Origin: Paenibacillus sp. HW567
GTDB taxonomy: Bacteria; Bacillota; Bacilli; Paenibacillales; Paenibacillaceae
Direction: 5' to 3'
Assembly (NCBI RefSeq): GCF_000374185.1
Contig: NZ_KB910518.1
Span: 4,326,530-4,390,529, forward strand
DNA length: 64,000 nt
A program made the position numbers and the translations under genes. A model generated the notes under the pieces. The model saw nothing but the letters and a program-made list of their open reading frames with translations, did not search any database and had not been told where the DNA came from. Positions 44,793-55,400 of this stretch are shown here, piece after piece (position 1 is the stretch's first letter; each line of letters starts with the position of its first letter).

Positions 44793-47700
44793 TCAAGCTT
44801 TATCGTGTGAACCCGAATCGGTCCCTGCAGCTTTTCTGAATTGCCATTGTCTTGTTAATCCGGACCTTCCACTTTCCAGTCCGCTTAGCCTTGTATCCTC
44901 CTGTCTGTCTTGTCCGCCATTCACAACCTGCCCAATCCGTTGGGCCAGCGCTGCGATGGTCGGGTTGGCAAACAAATCAACGATAGGAATTTGAAGGCTG
45001 AGCGTGTCTTCCAAAATCGCTTTGATCCGTATCAGTGTCAAGGACGTAGCTCCCAGCTCAAAAAAGTTATCATGGATGCTGATGTCCTTGATTCCCAGGA
45101 ACTCCTCCCAAATCTCTGCGATTTGCTTCTCCAGATGGTTGGAAGGCTCCTCGTATTCAACCATTGCCGCAGGGCGCTGCCGTTTGTTTTGTCTAACTCT
45201 GGACGGCGCAGGCTGATCTTCGGAAATTCCCTGGAGGTGCACCCACTCAGCCAGTCTCTTATCCAAAACGCCGGGAGAGTGAACAAGATGGTGGAATCTT
45301 TCTGCCGACAGCACCCGTTTCAGGGCCTCAATTCCCTCCTCCGGACTCATTACCAGGTCACCGATCGAGGATGTATATCCTGCCTTTGCCTTCGTCGCCC
45401 GCCTCCATGCTTCCCAATTGACGGTTTGCCATTTGACCTGCCGATGCTTGTTTCTTGTCTTCGTGTACGTATCCATAAATGCACTTGCCGCCGAGTAGGC
45501 CGCAAACCCATAGCCCCCCAGGACCGCTGCCGTTGAGGACATGAGCAGACAAAAATCAAGCTCTTTATCCTCCAGCACCTTATCCAGAACAAGCAAACCG
45601 TCAACCTTCGGCTGGAAAATGGTCTGGCACAGCGCTTGATTTAACTGGGTAATCGGGTTGAAAAACTCTGCTCCCATGTTCGCGGCACAGTGGATTACAC
45701 CGTGAATGCCTCCCAGCTCGCATTCGATAGCCTCAATGGTGTCCGCCATTTGCAAGTAGTCACTTACATCGGCGCGATAGATGGCAATGTGTGCTCCCAG
45801 CTTCTCGGCCTGCATCATTTCATGGATAGTTCTGCTTCTGGGATCATCTTCAGGGTGATCCGTCAGCCACTTGTCCCAATCCTGTCTCACCGGGAAAGAG
45901 CGCTGAATAACAGCAATGGAGGCGCGATAGTGTATCGCCAGATGCTCAGCGATAATCCACCCGATCATGCCCGCTCCGCCAGTGATAACGTACACACCGC
46001 CACTGCGAAATAGATCGGGCTTGACGATCTGTGGCTTCAGCTTGACCGGTTGATAGATTGGAACCCATCTTCGGAACGCCCGATAAGAAACCTGCCGGTC
46101 ACGATATTCACCGCCCAGCTCCTCTAACAGCATCCGGGCCAGCGGCTTAGCCTCTTCCTCTGTTCCTGCAGAAGCAGACTGAATATCTACTATCAGGTGC
46201 CGAATATGCTGCATTTCTTGCGGAATCACCAAGCCGAGCCCATTCAAAGGGGCGTTCTCCGGGTGCAGCGTTTCCTGCCCCGTCACAGAAAAGACTCCGT
46301 CCGTTACCACCTCCATCCGAACGACCTTGTTTCTGCTGAATTGATGGAGGCATTGGACAATATAGGTGACACTATAAAACCCGTTTTTTTGGCTGTCATG
46401 AAATCCGGCAGCATCCAAATGCGCGGAAGTCCGGTTCTTCAGGCTCCACAGATGAATCAGGTTATCAACCTCCACCTTTTTTTCTTCCAGGTCCGCAAAC
46501 AGCTTGTGATAGTCCGTCAGCAATTCCGGGCGAATCGTATATTCATACTCCTCGTTCATACTGAATTCATGGCCGCGGTAAACTGGAATTACGCGATGCC
46601 CACCGCTCAATAACGTTTGCAGCAGTTCTCTGCTGATGAAGTCATCGTTCGCAAAAAGAAGACAGCTCTGCCGGTCCGGCAGCCTGGCCCCCAGTGGCAG
46701 TTCCTTCTGCTGCCAGAGCGGGAGATAAAACCAGTCTTCCATGTGCGGCAGTTTTTGCAAGAGCGAATGCTTGCCCTTCTGTTGACCCTCCAGCATATCA
46801 AACGGATTGCCCTCCAGCCCATAGGTTTGCCGTTCAAACGGATAGGCCGGCAGGGCAAGCCGGTTTCTTTTCTCATATGCATAGAGCTTCATCCAATCAA
46901 TGCTGTGTCCCGCCCCCCATAACTGGCCCAGCCTTGTATACAGGTAGTTCTGATCCTCCACCTTCTCCTGTGGATTTCGAATGAGATTAAGGACCGTATG
47001 CGGCGAATCGCGGTGCACAAAGTATCTCAAAAGCGCACTTAAGTTCCGGTCCGGACCTACTTCGAGGAAGGTCAGCGCTTCTTGCTTCAATATTTCCTGT
47101 AAGCCATCAGCAAAGCGGATCGAATCGGTTAATTGCTTGCCCCAATACCCCGGTTCGGTTGCTTCCTCATCGGTAATCCAGTTCCCGCTAATGTTCGAAA
47201 TAAACGGAATCTGCGGCGGAGTTAAAGTAATTTGCTTCATTTCTTCCGTAAAGGCATCCCTGATCGGCTCCATCACTGCGGAATGAAGGGCATAAGCTGT
47301 GTCCAGGCGGATGCAGATGTGCCGCAATGATTTCAGTTGCTCCTCAAGCTGTTCAACTGCCTTTCGGGTTCCGCCCACGACGCAAGAAGGGCCATTCACA
47401 ATACTTAAGGAGACGTTAGGCGGAAGTAGAGGCCGCAGCTCCTCCTCCGTCATCGGAACGCTGAGCATAGCGCCTTCCTCCGTCTGCTTAATCATCTGTC
47501 CTCTCCGAATAATCACGCGAAGGCCATCTTCCAACTCAAAAACGCCGGCCAGACAAGCGGCGGCGAATTCTCCAAAGCTATAGCCAATCATATATTTCGG
47601 CTTGATCCCAAGCTCCATTAGATACTTGCCAAGGGCATACTCAAAGATAAAGACCACGATTTGACTGATATCAATCCGGTTTAACTTTTCAACCGCAGCC

Positions 47701-49463
47701 TCCCGGGCTTCCTGCGGGAAGAGAATTGCCTTCATGGAGAAATCCAAGTGGCGGTCCAGCAGGTCAAAACATTTATCGAGTTCTTGCTTAAAAAGAGGCT
47801 CCGTGCGGTATAGCCCAAGGCCCATATCCACGTATTGGTTGCCCAGGCCCGGAAACATGAATACGATCGGCTTGTTCTCCTGTTCGACGGTACTCGTGAA
47901 TATTTTCCGTGAAGGCTTTCCCTGCTCTTTGCCCAATGGCTGCAGCAGTTCCGAAAGCTCTCCCGCATGGTTTACCACAACAAACTGCCGGTGTTCGAAA
48001 TCTGTTCTCCCGACCTGCAGGGTGTAGGCCAAATCCGCCAAGGACACCTCAGGATGGTCACGGAGATAAGCCGCCAGATTGCTGCTGTGCTGTTCCAAGG
48101 CGCTTCTGCTTTTTGCAGAAATCAGAATGAGCTGTGCAGCTCTTCCATTCGATGACCTTGACGGTGAGGGAGCTTCTTCCACAACGATATGTGCATTCGT
48201 GCCACCGATTCCAAAGGAGCTGACCCCGGCTCTGAGCGTGTCGCCTTCATCCGATAAATCGAACAGCCCGGCATTCACCACGAAGGGAGAATCCGCCAAG
48301 CTGATTTTGGGATTTAGTTTGGTATAGTGCAGGGTGGGCGGCAGCATTTTGTGCTGTAGACTGAGCACAGCCTTGATAAATCCGGCGACACCTGCCGCCG
48401 CATCGAGATGTCCGATGTTCGACTTCACCGAGCCGATCCGGCATACACCTGCACTGCTTCCAAAAGCGGCTTTTAACGCCTCCAGCTCAATCGGGTCGCC
48501 CAGGACCGTGCCTGTTCCGTGGGTCTCAACAAATTGAATCGACGCTGCAGCCACCTCGGCCAACTGCTGGGCCGTTTGTATGACTTCGACCTGCCCCTCC
48601 ACGCTTGGAGCGGTGTAGGCGCTTTTGCGGTTTCCGTCGTTATTGATCGCTGACCCCTTGATTACGGCATAAATATGATCTCCGTCTTGGACAGCCTCCT
48701 CATAGCGCTTCAGGACTACCACCCCGGCCCCATTCCCCGGAACAGAGCCTTGTCCCTCCGCATCGAACGCCCTGCAGTGTCCATCTGGCGACAAGATCAT
48801 GCCCTCTTGATACTGATAGCCGGATTTTAACGGCATGGTGATGCTCACACCGCCCGCCAGAGCAATATCACATTCCCCGTTCAGCAGCGCCTGAGCCGCA
48901 AGGTGAATCGTGACGAGAGAGGTTGAACAGGCTGTATTGATTGTCAGACTCGGCCCTTTTAGATTAAGTCGGTGGGAAATCAGTGTCGATAAATAATCCT
49001 TGTTCGCGAGCTGGTTCGCGGTAAATGGACCGAGCAGCCGGGCACTATCCGATACATGGGAGAGCGCCTGCCAATAGAGACTGCCCGCCGCGCCCGCATA
49101 TAATCCGATTAAGCCCGGGTACGTGCCGGGACAATAACCGGCATCCTCCAGCGCTTCCCAGACACATTCATGAAAGATGCGAATCTGCGGGTCCATCACT
49201 TCGGCTTCCAGCGGTGAATAGTTGAAAAAGGAAGCGTCAAACTGATGACTTTTCTCCAGATAACCTTTGGCGGGGACATAATCCGGGTGGGACACCGCTG
49301 CCGGTTCAACCCCGCTCTCCAGCAATTCGTCCGCAGTGAAAAATGTAATGGATTCCCTGCCGTTCACCAAATTGCTCCAGAAGGTATGAACGTCCGCTGC
49401 ACCCGGAAATCTGGCCGACATGCCAATGACTGCAATCTCCAGTCCGTTTGTTTGTTTACTCAT
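44793..49463 (-). CDS. PKS module: KS - AT - KR - ACP
   Basis: A 1556-aa monomodular PKS. KS is at about 10-440 (TACSTS near 180; ETHGTGT; NIGHLDAAAG). The AT is apparently active: GYSFGEF with Ser near 629 and the distal His motif AYALHS near 726. The specificity tetrad is therefore YALH, not the HAFH usual for malonyl or YASH for methylmalonyl. KR has TGGAGMIG near 1163, Ser in LLMSSTAA and Tyr in YSAASAF (the usual Asn is Ser). ACP has ELGATSL near 1473. It should add one extender unit and reduce it to a hydroxyl. The start overlaps the upstream stop by eight bases (ATGAGTAA, 49456-49463). The unusual AT motif, and the ACP/methyltransferase/acyl dehydrogenase genes upstream, make a non-malonyl extender possible but unproven. 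Confidence 0.97.
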   Translation of the reverse strand: MSKQTNGLEIAVIGMSARFPGAADVHTFWSNLVNGRESITFFTADELLESGVEPAAVSHPDYVPAKGYLEKSHQFDASFFNYSPLEAEVMDPQIRIFHECVWEALEDAGYCPGTYPGLIGLYAGAAGSLYWQALSHVSDSARLLGPFTANQLANKDYLSTLISHRLNLKGPSLTINTACSTSLVTIHLAAQALLNGECDIALAGGVSITMPLKSGYQYQEGMILSPDGHCRAFDAEGQGSVPGNGAGVVVLKRYEEAVQDGDHIYAVIKGSAINNDGNRKSAYTAPSVEGQVEVIQTAQQLAEVAAASIQFVETHGTGTVLGDPIELEALKAAFGSSAGVCRIGSVKSNIGHLDAAAGVAGFIKAVLSLQHKMLPPTLHYTKLNPKISLADSPFVVNAGLFDLSDEGDTLRAGVSSFGIGGTNAHIVVEEAPSPSRSSNGRAAQLILISAKSRSALEQHSSNLAAYLRDHPEVSLADLAYTLQVGRTDFEHRQFVVVNHAGELSELLQPLGKEQGKPSRKIFTSTVEQENKPIVFMFPGLGNQYVDMGLGLYRTEPLFKQELDKCFDLLDRHLDFSMKAILFPQEAREAAVEKLNRIDISQIVVFIFEYALGKYLMELGIKPKYMIGYSFGEFAAACLAGVFELEDGLRVIIRRGQMIKQTEEGAMLSVPMTEEELRPLLPPNVSLSIVNGPSCVVGGTRKAVEQLEEQLKSLRHICIRLDTAYALHSAVMEPIRDAFTEEMKQITLTPPQIPFISNISGNWITDEEATEPGYWGKQLTDSIRFADGLQEILKQEALTFLEVGPDRNLSALLRYFVHRDSPHTVLNLIRNPQEKVEDQNYLYTRLGQLWGAGHSIDWMKLYAYEKRNRLALPAYPFERQTYGLEGNPFDMLEGQQKGKHSLLQKLPHMEDWFYLPLWQQKELPLGARLPDRQSCLLFANDDFISRELLQTLLSGGHRVIPVYRGHEFSMNEEYEYTIRPELLTDYHKLFADLEEKKVEVDNLIHLWSLKNRTSAHLDAAGFHDSQKNGFYSVTYIVQCLHQFSRNKVVRMEVVTDGVFSVTGQETLHPENAPLNGLGLVIPQEMQHIRHLIVDIQSASAGTEEEAKPLARMLLEELGGEYRDRQVSYRAFRRWVPIYQPVKLKPQIVKPDLFRSGGVYVITGGAGMIGWIIAEHLAIHYRASIAVIQRSFPVRQDWDKWLTDHPEDDPRSRTIHEMMQAEKLGAHIAIYRADVSDYLQMADTIEAIECELGGIHGVIHCAANMGAEFFNPITQLNQALCQTIFQPKVDGLLVLDKVLEDKELDFCLLMSSTAAVLGGYGFAAYSAASAFMDTYTKTRNKHRQVKWQTVNWEAWRRATKAKAGYTSSIGDLVMSPEEGIEALKRVLSAERFHHLVHSPGVLDKRLAEWVHLQGISEDQPAPSRVRQNKRQRPAAMVEYEEPSNHLEKQIAEIWEEFLGIKDISIHDNFFELGATSLTLIRIKAILEDTLSLQIPIVDLFANPTIAALAQRIGQVVNGGQDRQEDTRLSGLESGRSGLTRQWQFRKAAGTDSGSHDKA

Positions 49464-52400
49464 CTCGGTTTATCCCTTTTCGTTTTGATAATCTTTGCGC
49501 CCTTTTCTCATTGCCTTGCAGCAACAGCTCTTTTCGTCCGGCATTGCTTGCAGTGTGCTGGGCAGGAAACTTGTTCTTTTGGCTCAGGTATTCCAGAAAA
49601 GCTTCAATGGTGCGGTACCGGTACAAATTGGCGATTGAGATTTCAGCGTCTACATGCTGCTTCACCTGCTGATGCAGCATAATCACACTGAGGGAATCCC
49701 CTCCGATCTGGAAGAAGTCGTCACGCAGACCAACCCTGTCGATGTGCAAAACCTCTTTCCAGAGCTGTGACATTTGCTGTTCCAACCCGGTTTTTGGGTG
49801 AACATAACGCACTTTCTCCACACGTATTTCCATTTGGGACAGTGTCTTTCGATCAACCTTTCCGCTGGAGGTAAAGGGGAGCGCATCCAACTGCTTATAC
49901 AAGACCGGAACCATATACGCCGGCAACTCCCGGCGCAAATAGTCCTTCAGCCCCTCAGTCCCGATTCGCTCTCTTGCTGTAAAATAGCCGCAAAGCGCCT
50001 TGTTCTCTGCCTGTCTCCCCTGGCTCACCACGACAGCCGTTTCAATCCGGCTGTCATATTTCTGGATGGCGGATTCGATCTCCCCCAGCTCGATCCGGTA
50101 GCCCCGCAGCTTGATCTGGGTATCCTTTCTTCCCAGATACTCGATATTCCCATCCTCCCGCCACCGGGCGAGGTCTCCCGTGAAATATAGCCGTTCTTCC
50201 GGCAGCCAAGGCAGCGCCTTGAATCTCTCCGCCGTGAGCTCCGGACGGTTGAGATACCCCTTCGCCACCTGCACTCCCCCGATGCACAGTTCTCCCGGGA
50301 TGCCCACCGGGACCAGCCCGCCTTCTTCGGATACGATGTACAAGCGGGTGTTCGCCACCGGCTTTCCGATCGGAATTGAAGGGTCCGACGGGTGTACCTC
50401 ATAGGAACTGACATCAATGGACGCTTCGGTGGGACCATACAGGTTATGCAGCTCAACTCCCTCAAGGGTGCGGAAAAACCGGTCCTTCACTTCAAGGGTC
50501 AGCTCCTCCCCGCTGCAAATGCAGCGCTTCAACGGCCCCAATGACGCGTTCTCCGGCAGCGCATGAACAAATCCCGACAGCATCGAAGGCACGAAATGAA
50601 CCGTCGTTATCCCCTGCTCGTTGATTAACCGATACAGATAATCCGGGTCCTTTTCCCCGCCCGGCTTTGCCATACAGACCACTCCCCCGATCATCAGCGG
50701 GAGCAGCAGCTCCCAGACCGAGACGTCAAAGGTATACGTGGTCTTTTGCAGAACAACCTCCTGCTCATCCATCCCGTACGCCTCCGCCATCCAGCGCAGA
50801 CGGTTCGCCAGTCCCCCGTGGGTCAGCATGACCCCTTTGGGTTGGCCCGTCGAACCCGAGGTGTAGAGCACATAGGCCAAATGCTGAGGAAGGATGTCCA
50901 GCGCAGCATTATCCCGCTCATACCCGGCATAATCCGCCTCCGCTTCTACATCCAAAGCGGTTACGCCCAGCGCAGTCACCCGGTCCACGAAGCCGGTCTG
51001 GGTCAAGACGAGCTTCAGACCGCTGTCTTCGATTAAATACCTGATCCGTTCCGCCGGGTAGTTCGGGTCCAGCGGGAGATAGGCACAGCCCGCTTTCTCA
51101 ATTCCCAGGAGGCCGATAATCATCGCCGGAGAGCGCTCCGCCAGGAGGCCGATGATCTCCTCCCGCCGGCAGCCCTGGTCCTGTAACATGCGGGCAACCT
51201 GGTTGGCCCGCTCATTCAGCTCGCGGTAGGTCAGGCGTTCCCCTTCCCAGACAACTGCCGTTTCATCTCCCCTCTTCCCCGCTTGTTCTTCGATCATCCC
51301 GATGATGCTCCGGCTAAGGTCATACCCGGCTTCGGTCTGATTGAATCCGTACTGGATCTGCGCCGCTTCCTCTGCCCCGAGCAAGCTAAGCTCCCTGATG
51401 GTCCGGCCGGGAGACTGGAGAACCTGCTTGACGATCTGCTGATAATGTCTTCCCATCCGCTGGATCGTGGAGTCCTTGAACAGCGCGGTGGCGTACTCGA
51501 TGCCAAAGCCCATTTCCCCTTGTTCTTCCCAGGCCTGCAGCATCAGGTCGAACTTGGCGATGCCGCTGTGGAAATCCCAGCGCTGCACCTGGAGACCGGA
51601 GATATGCAGTTGGCTCCGGTCCCGCTGCTCCCAGGTGAACATGGTGTCGAAGAGGGGATTGCGGCTGACATCCCGTTCCTTCTCGATGTCCTGCACCAGC
51701 TCTTCGAAGGGATACCCTTGGTGGTCAAAGGCATGCAGGCAATTCTCCCGTACCTCCTGCAGATAATCAAGCACAGACTTTGCCCCATCCGGGCGGCTGC
51801 GGAGGGCCAGCGTATTGACAAATACCCCGACTGTGTCTTCCGTATCCACGCCAACCCGGCCGCCGACCGGTGTGCCTACCCAGATCTCTTGTTGACTGCT
51901 GTATTTCGAGAGCAGAATGGTGAAGCAGCCCAGCAGCAGCATGTATGGCGTGATCTGATGGGTCTGGCAGAACGCTTGCAGCGAGCCGCTGATTTCTTCG
52001 CTCCAGGCAAACGGAAGAAGCGACCCGGCAAACTGCTTGACCGGCGGACGCCGGAAGTCGGCTGGCAGGTCCAGCAGCTCGTACCCCTCTTTGTATTGAT
52101 CCAGCCAAAAGACCCGCTCCGCTTGCCAGAAGGCCGAATCTCTGTTCTGCTGCCATACGGCGTAATCCTTGTACTGAATCCGGGGCTCCGCAAGCGTCCG
52201 TCCCTCGTAATACGCCAGGAAGTCTCTGACCAGCAGCTCAATGGACAGCCCGTCCGAGATGATATGATGCATATCAATCTGCAGCACATGGCATTCGTCC
52301 TCCACCCGCACCAGCCGTATCCGCAGCAGCGGAGCCTGCTCCAGCCGGAACGGCTGCACGAAGCCCTTCAGCGTCTCTTCTATTTCAGCCCCCGGCAGAT

Positions 52401-55400
52401 CGGCATATTCGAGGACCGACGCCGCATGAGGATTTACCTTTTGCACCAATGCTTGTCCAATCAATTCAAAGCTTGTCCGCAGCGCCTCATGGCGCCGGGT
52501 CAGACTGTCGCATGCGGCTTGCACCCGGTCCCGGTCCAGCTTGCCGCGCAGGACAAATACCCCGGGGATATTGTAGGCAATGCTGGCCTCATCGAATTGC
52601 TGTAGCGCATACAGCCTTTTCTGCTGCGAGGAAACCGGGTAATGCTCTGCTTCCGCCGCTTTCGGAATGGTGACGGCTTGACCGGGTCCCTGTCTCTGAA
52701 CCACTGGCAGCAGTTCCCTGATTGTCGGGTTTTCAAAGATTTCAAGGATAGTCACATTAACATGAAAGGCTTCGGATATTCTGGCTTTCAATACGATTGC
52801 AGCAAGAGAATTGCCGCCCAATTCAAAGAAGCTGTCCGACGGAGATATATTCCCGCAGCCCAGTGTCTCTCTGAACATGGTCTCCAGCATTTGTCCTTCC
52901 TTACTGGAGATAACCTCTGTTACCGGCTTCATACTGCTAGGGTCTACAGCCGCTTCGGCCAAGGCTTTTCGATCAACCTTTCCGCTGGAGGTAAAGGGGA
53001 GCGCATCCAACTGCTTATACAAGACCGGAACCATATACGCCGGCAACTCCCGGCGCAAATATTCCTTCAGCCCCTCAGTCCCGATTCGCTCTCTCGCTGT
53101 AAAATAGCCGCAGAGCGCCTTGTTCTCTGCCTGTCTCCCCTGGCTCACCACGACAGCCGTTTCAATCCGGCTGTCATATTTCTGGATGGCGGATTCGATC
53201 TCCCCCAGCTCGATCCGGTAGCCCCGCAGCTTGATCTGGGTATCCTTTCTTCCCAGATACTCGATATTCCCATCCTCCCGCCACCGGGCGAGGTCTCCCG
53301 TGAAATATAGCCGTTCTTCCGGCAGCCAAGGCAGCGCCTTGAATCTCTCCGCCGTGAGCTCCGGACGGTTGAGATACCCCTTCGCCACCTGCACTCCCCC
53401 GATGCACAGTTCTCCCGGGATGCCCACCGGGACCAGCCCGCCTTCTTCGGATACGATGTACAAGCGGGTGTTCGCCACCGGCTTTCCGATCGGAATTGAA
53501 GGGTCCGACGGGTGTACCTCATAGGAACTGACATCAATGGACGCTTCGGTGGGACCATACAGGTTATGCAGCTCAACTCCCTCAAGGGTGCGGAAAAACC
53601 GGTCCTTCACTTCAAGGGTCAGCTCCTCCCCGCTGCAAATGCAGCGCTTCAACGGCCCCAATGACGCGTTCTCCGGCAGCGCATGAACAAATCCCGACAG
53701 CATCGAAGGCACGAAATGAACCGTCGTTATCCCCTGCTCGTTGATTAACCGATACAGATAATCCGGGTCCTTTTCCCCGCCCGGCTTTGCCAGGCAGACC
53801 ACTCCCCCGATCATCAGCGGGAGCAGCAGCTCCCAGACCGAGACGTCAAAGGTATACGTGGTCTTTTGCAGAACAACCTCCTGCTCATCCATCCCGTACG
53901 CCTCCGCCATCCAGCGCAGACGGTTCGCCATGCCTCCGTGGGTCAACATGACCCCTTTGGGTTGGCCTGTCGAACCCGAGGTGTAGAGCACATAGGCCAA
54001 ATGCTGAGGGAGGATGTCCAGCGCTGCATTATCCCGCTCATACCCGGCATAGTCCGCCTCCGCTTCTACATCCAAAGCGGTTACGCCCAGCGCAGTCACC
54101 CGGTCCACGAAGCCGGTCTGGGTCAAGACGAGCTTCAGACCGCTGTCTTCGATCAAATACCTGATCCGTTCCGCCGGGTAGTTCGGGTCCAGCGGGAGAT
54201 AGGCACAGCCCGCTTTCTCAATCCCCAGGAGGCCGATAATCATCGCCGGAGAGCGCTCCGCCAGAAGGCCGATGATCTCCTCCCGCCGGCAGCCCTGGTC
54301 CTGTAACATGCGGGCAACCTGATTGGCCCGCTCATTCAGCTCGCGGTAGGTCAGGCGTTCCCCTTCCCAGACAACTGCCGTTTCATCTCCCCTCTTCCGC
54401 GCTTGTTCTTCGATCATCCCGATGATGCTCCGGCTAAGGTCATACCCGGCTTCGGTCTGATTGAATCCGTACCGGATCTGCGCGGCTTCCTCTGCCCCGA
54501 GCAGGCTAAGCTCCCTGATGGTCCGGCCGGGAGACTGGAGAACCTGCTTGACGATCTGCTGATAATGTCTTCCCATCCGCTGGATCGTGGAGTCCTTGAA
54601 CAGCGCGGTGGCGTACTCGATGCCAAAGCCCATTTCCCCTTGTTCTTCCCAGGCCTGCAGCATCAGATCGAACTTGGCGATGCCGCTGTGGAAATCCCAG
54701 CGCTGCACCTGGAGACCGGAGATATGCAGTTGGCTCCGGTCCCGCTGCTCCCAGGTGAACATGGTGTCGAAGAGGGGATTGCGGCTGACATCCCGTTCCT
54801 TCTCGATGTCCTGCACCAGCTCTTCGAAGGGATACCCTTGGTGGTCAAAGGCATGCAGGCAATTCTCCCGTACCTCCTGCAGATAATCAAGCACAGGCTT
54901 CGCTCCATCCGGGCGGCTGCGGAGGGCCAGCGTATTGACAAATACCCCGACCGTATCTTCCGTATCCACGCCAACCCGGCCGCCGACCGGTGTGCCTACC
55001 CAGATCTCTTGTTGACTGCTGTATTTCGAGAGCAGAATGGTGAAGCAGCCCAGCAGCAGCATGTATGGCGTGATCTGATGGGTCTGGCAGAACGCTTGCA
55101 GCGAGCCGCTGATTTCTTCGCTCCAGGCAAACGGAAGAAACGCCCCGGCAAACTGCTTGACCGGCGGACGCCGGAAGTCGGCTGGCAGATCCAGCAGCTC
55201 GTACCCCTCTTTGTATTGATCCAGCCAAAAGACCCGCTCCGCTTGCCAGAAGGCCAAATCTCTGTTCTGCTGCCATACGGCGTAATCCTTGTACTGAATC
55301 CGGGGCTCCGCAAGCGTCCGCCCCTCGTAATACGCCAGGAAGTCCCTGACCAGCAGCTCAATGGACAGCCCGTCCGAGATGATATGATGCATATCAATCT

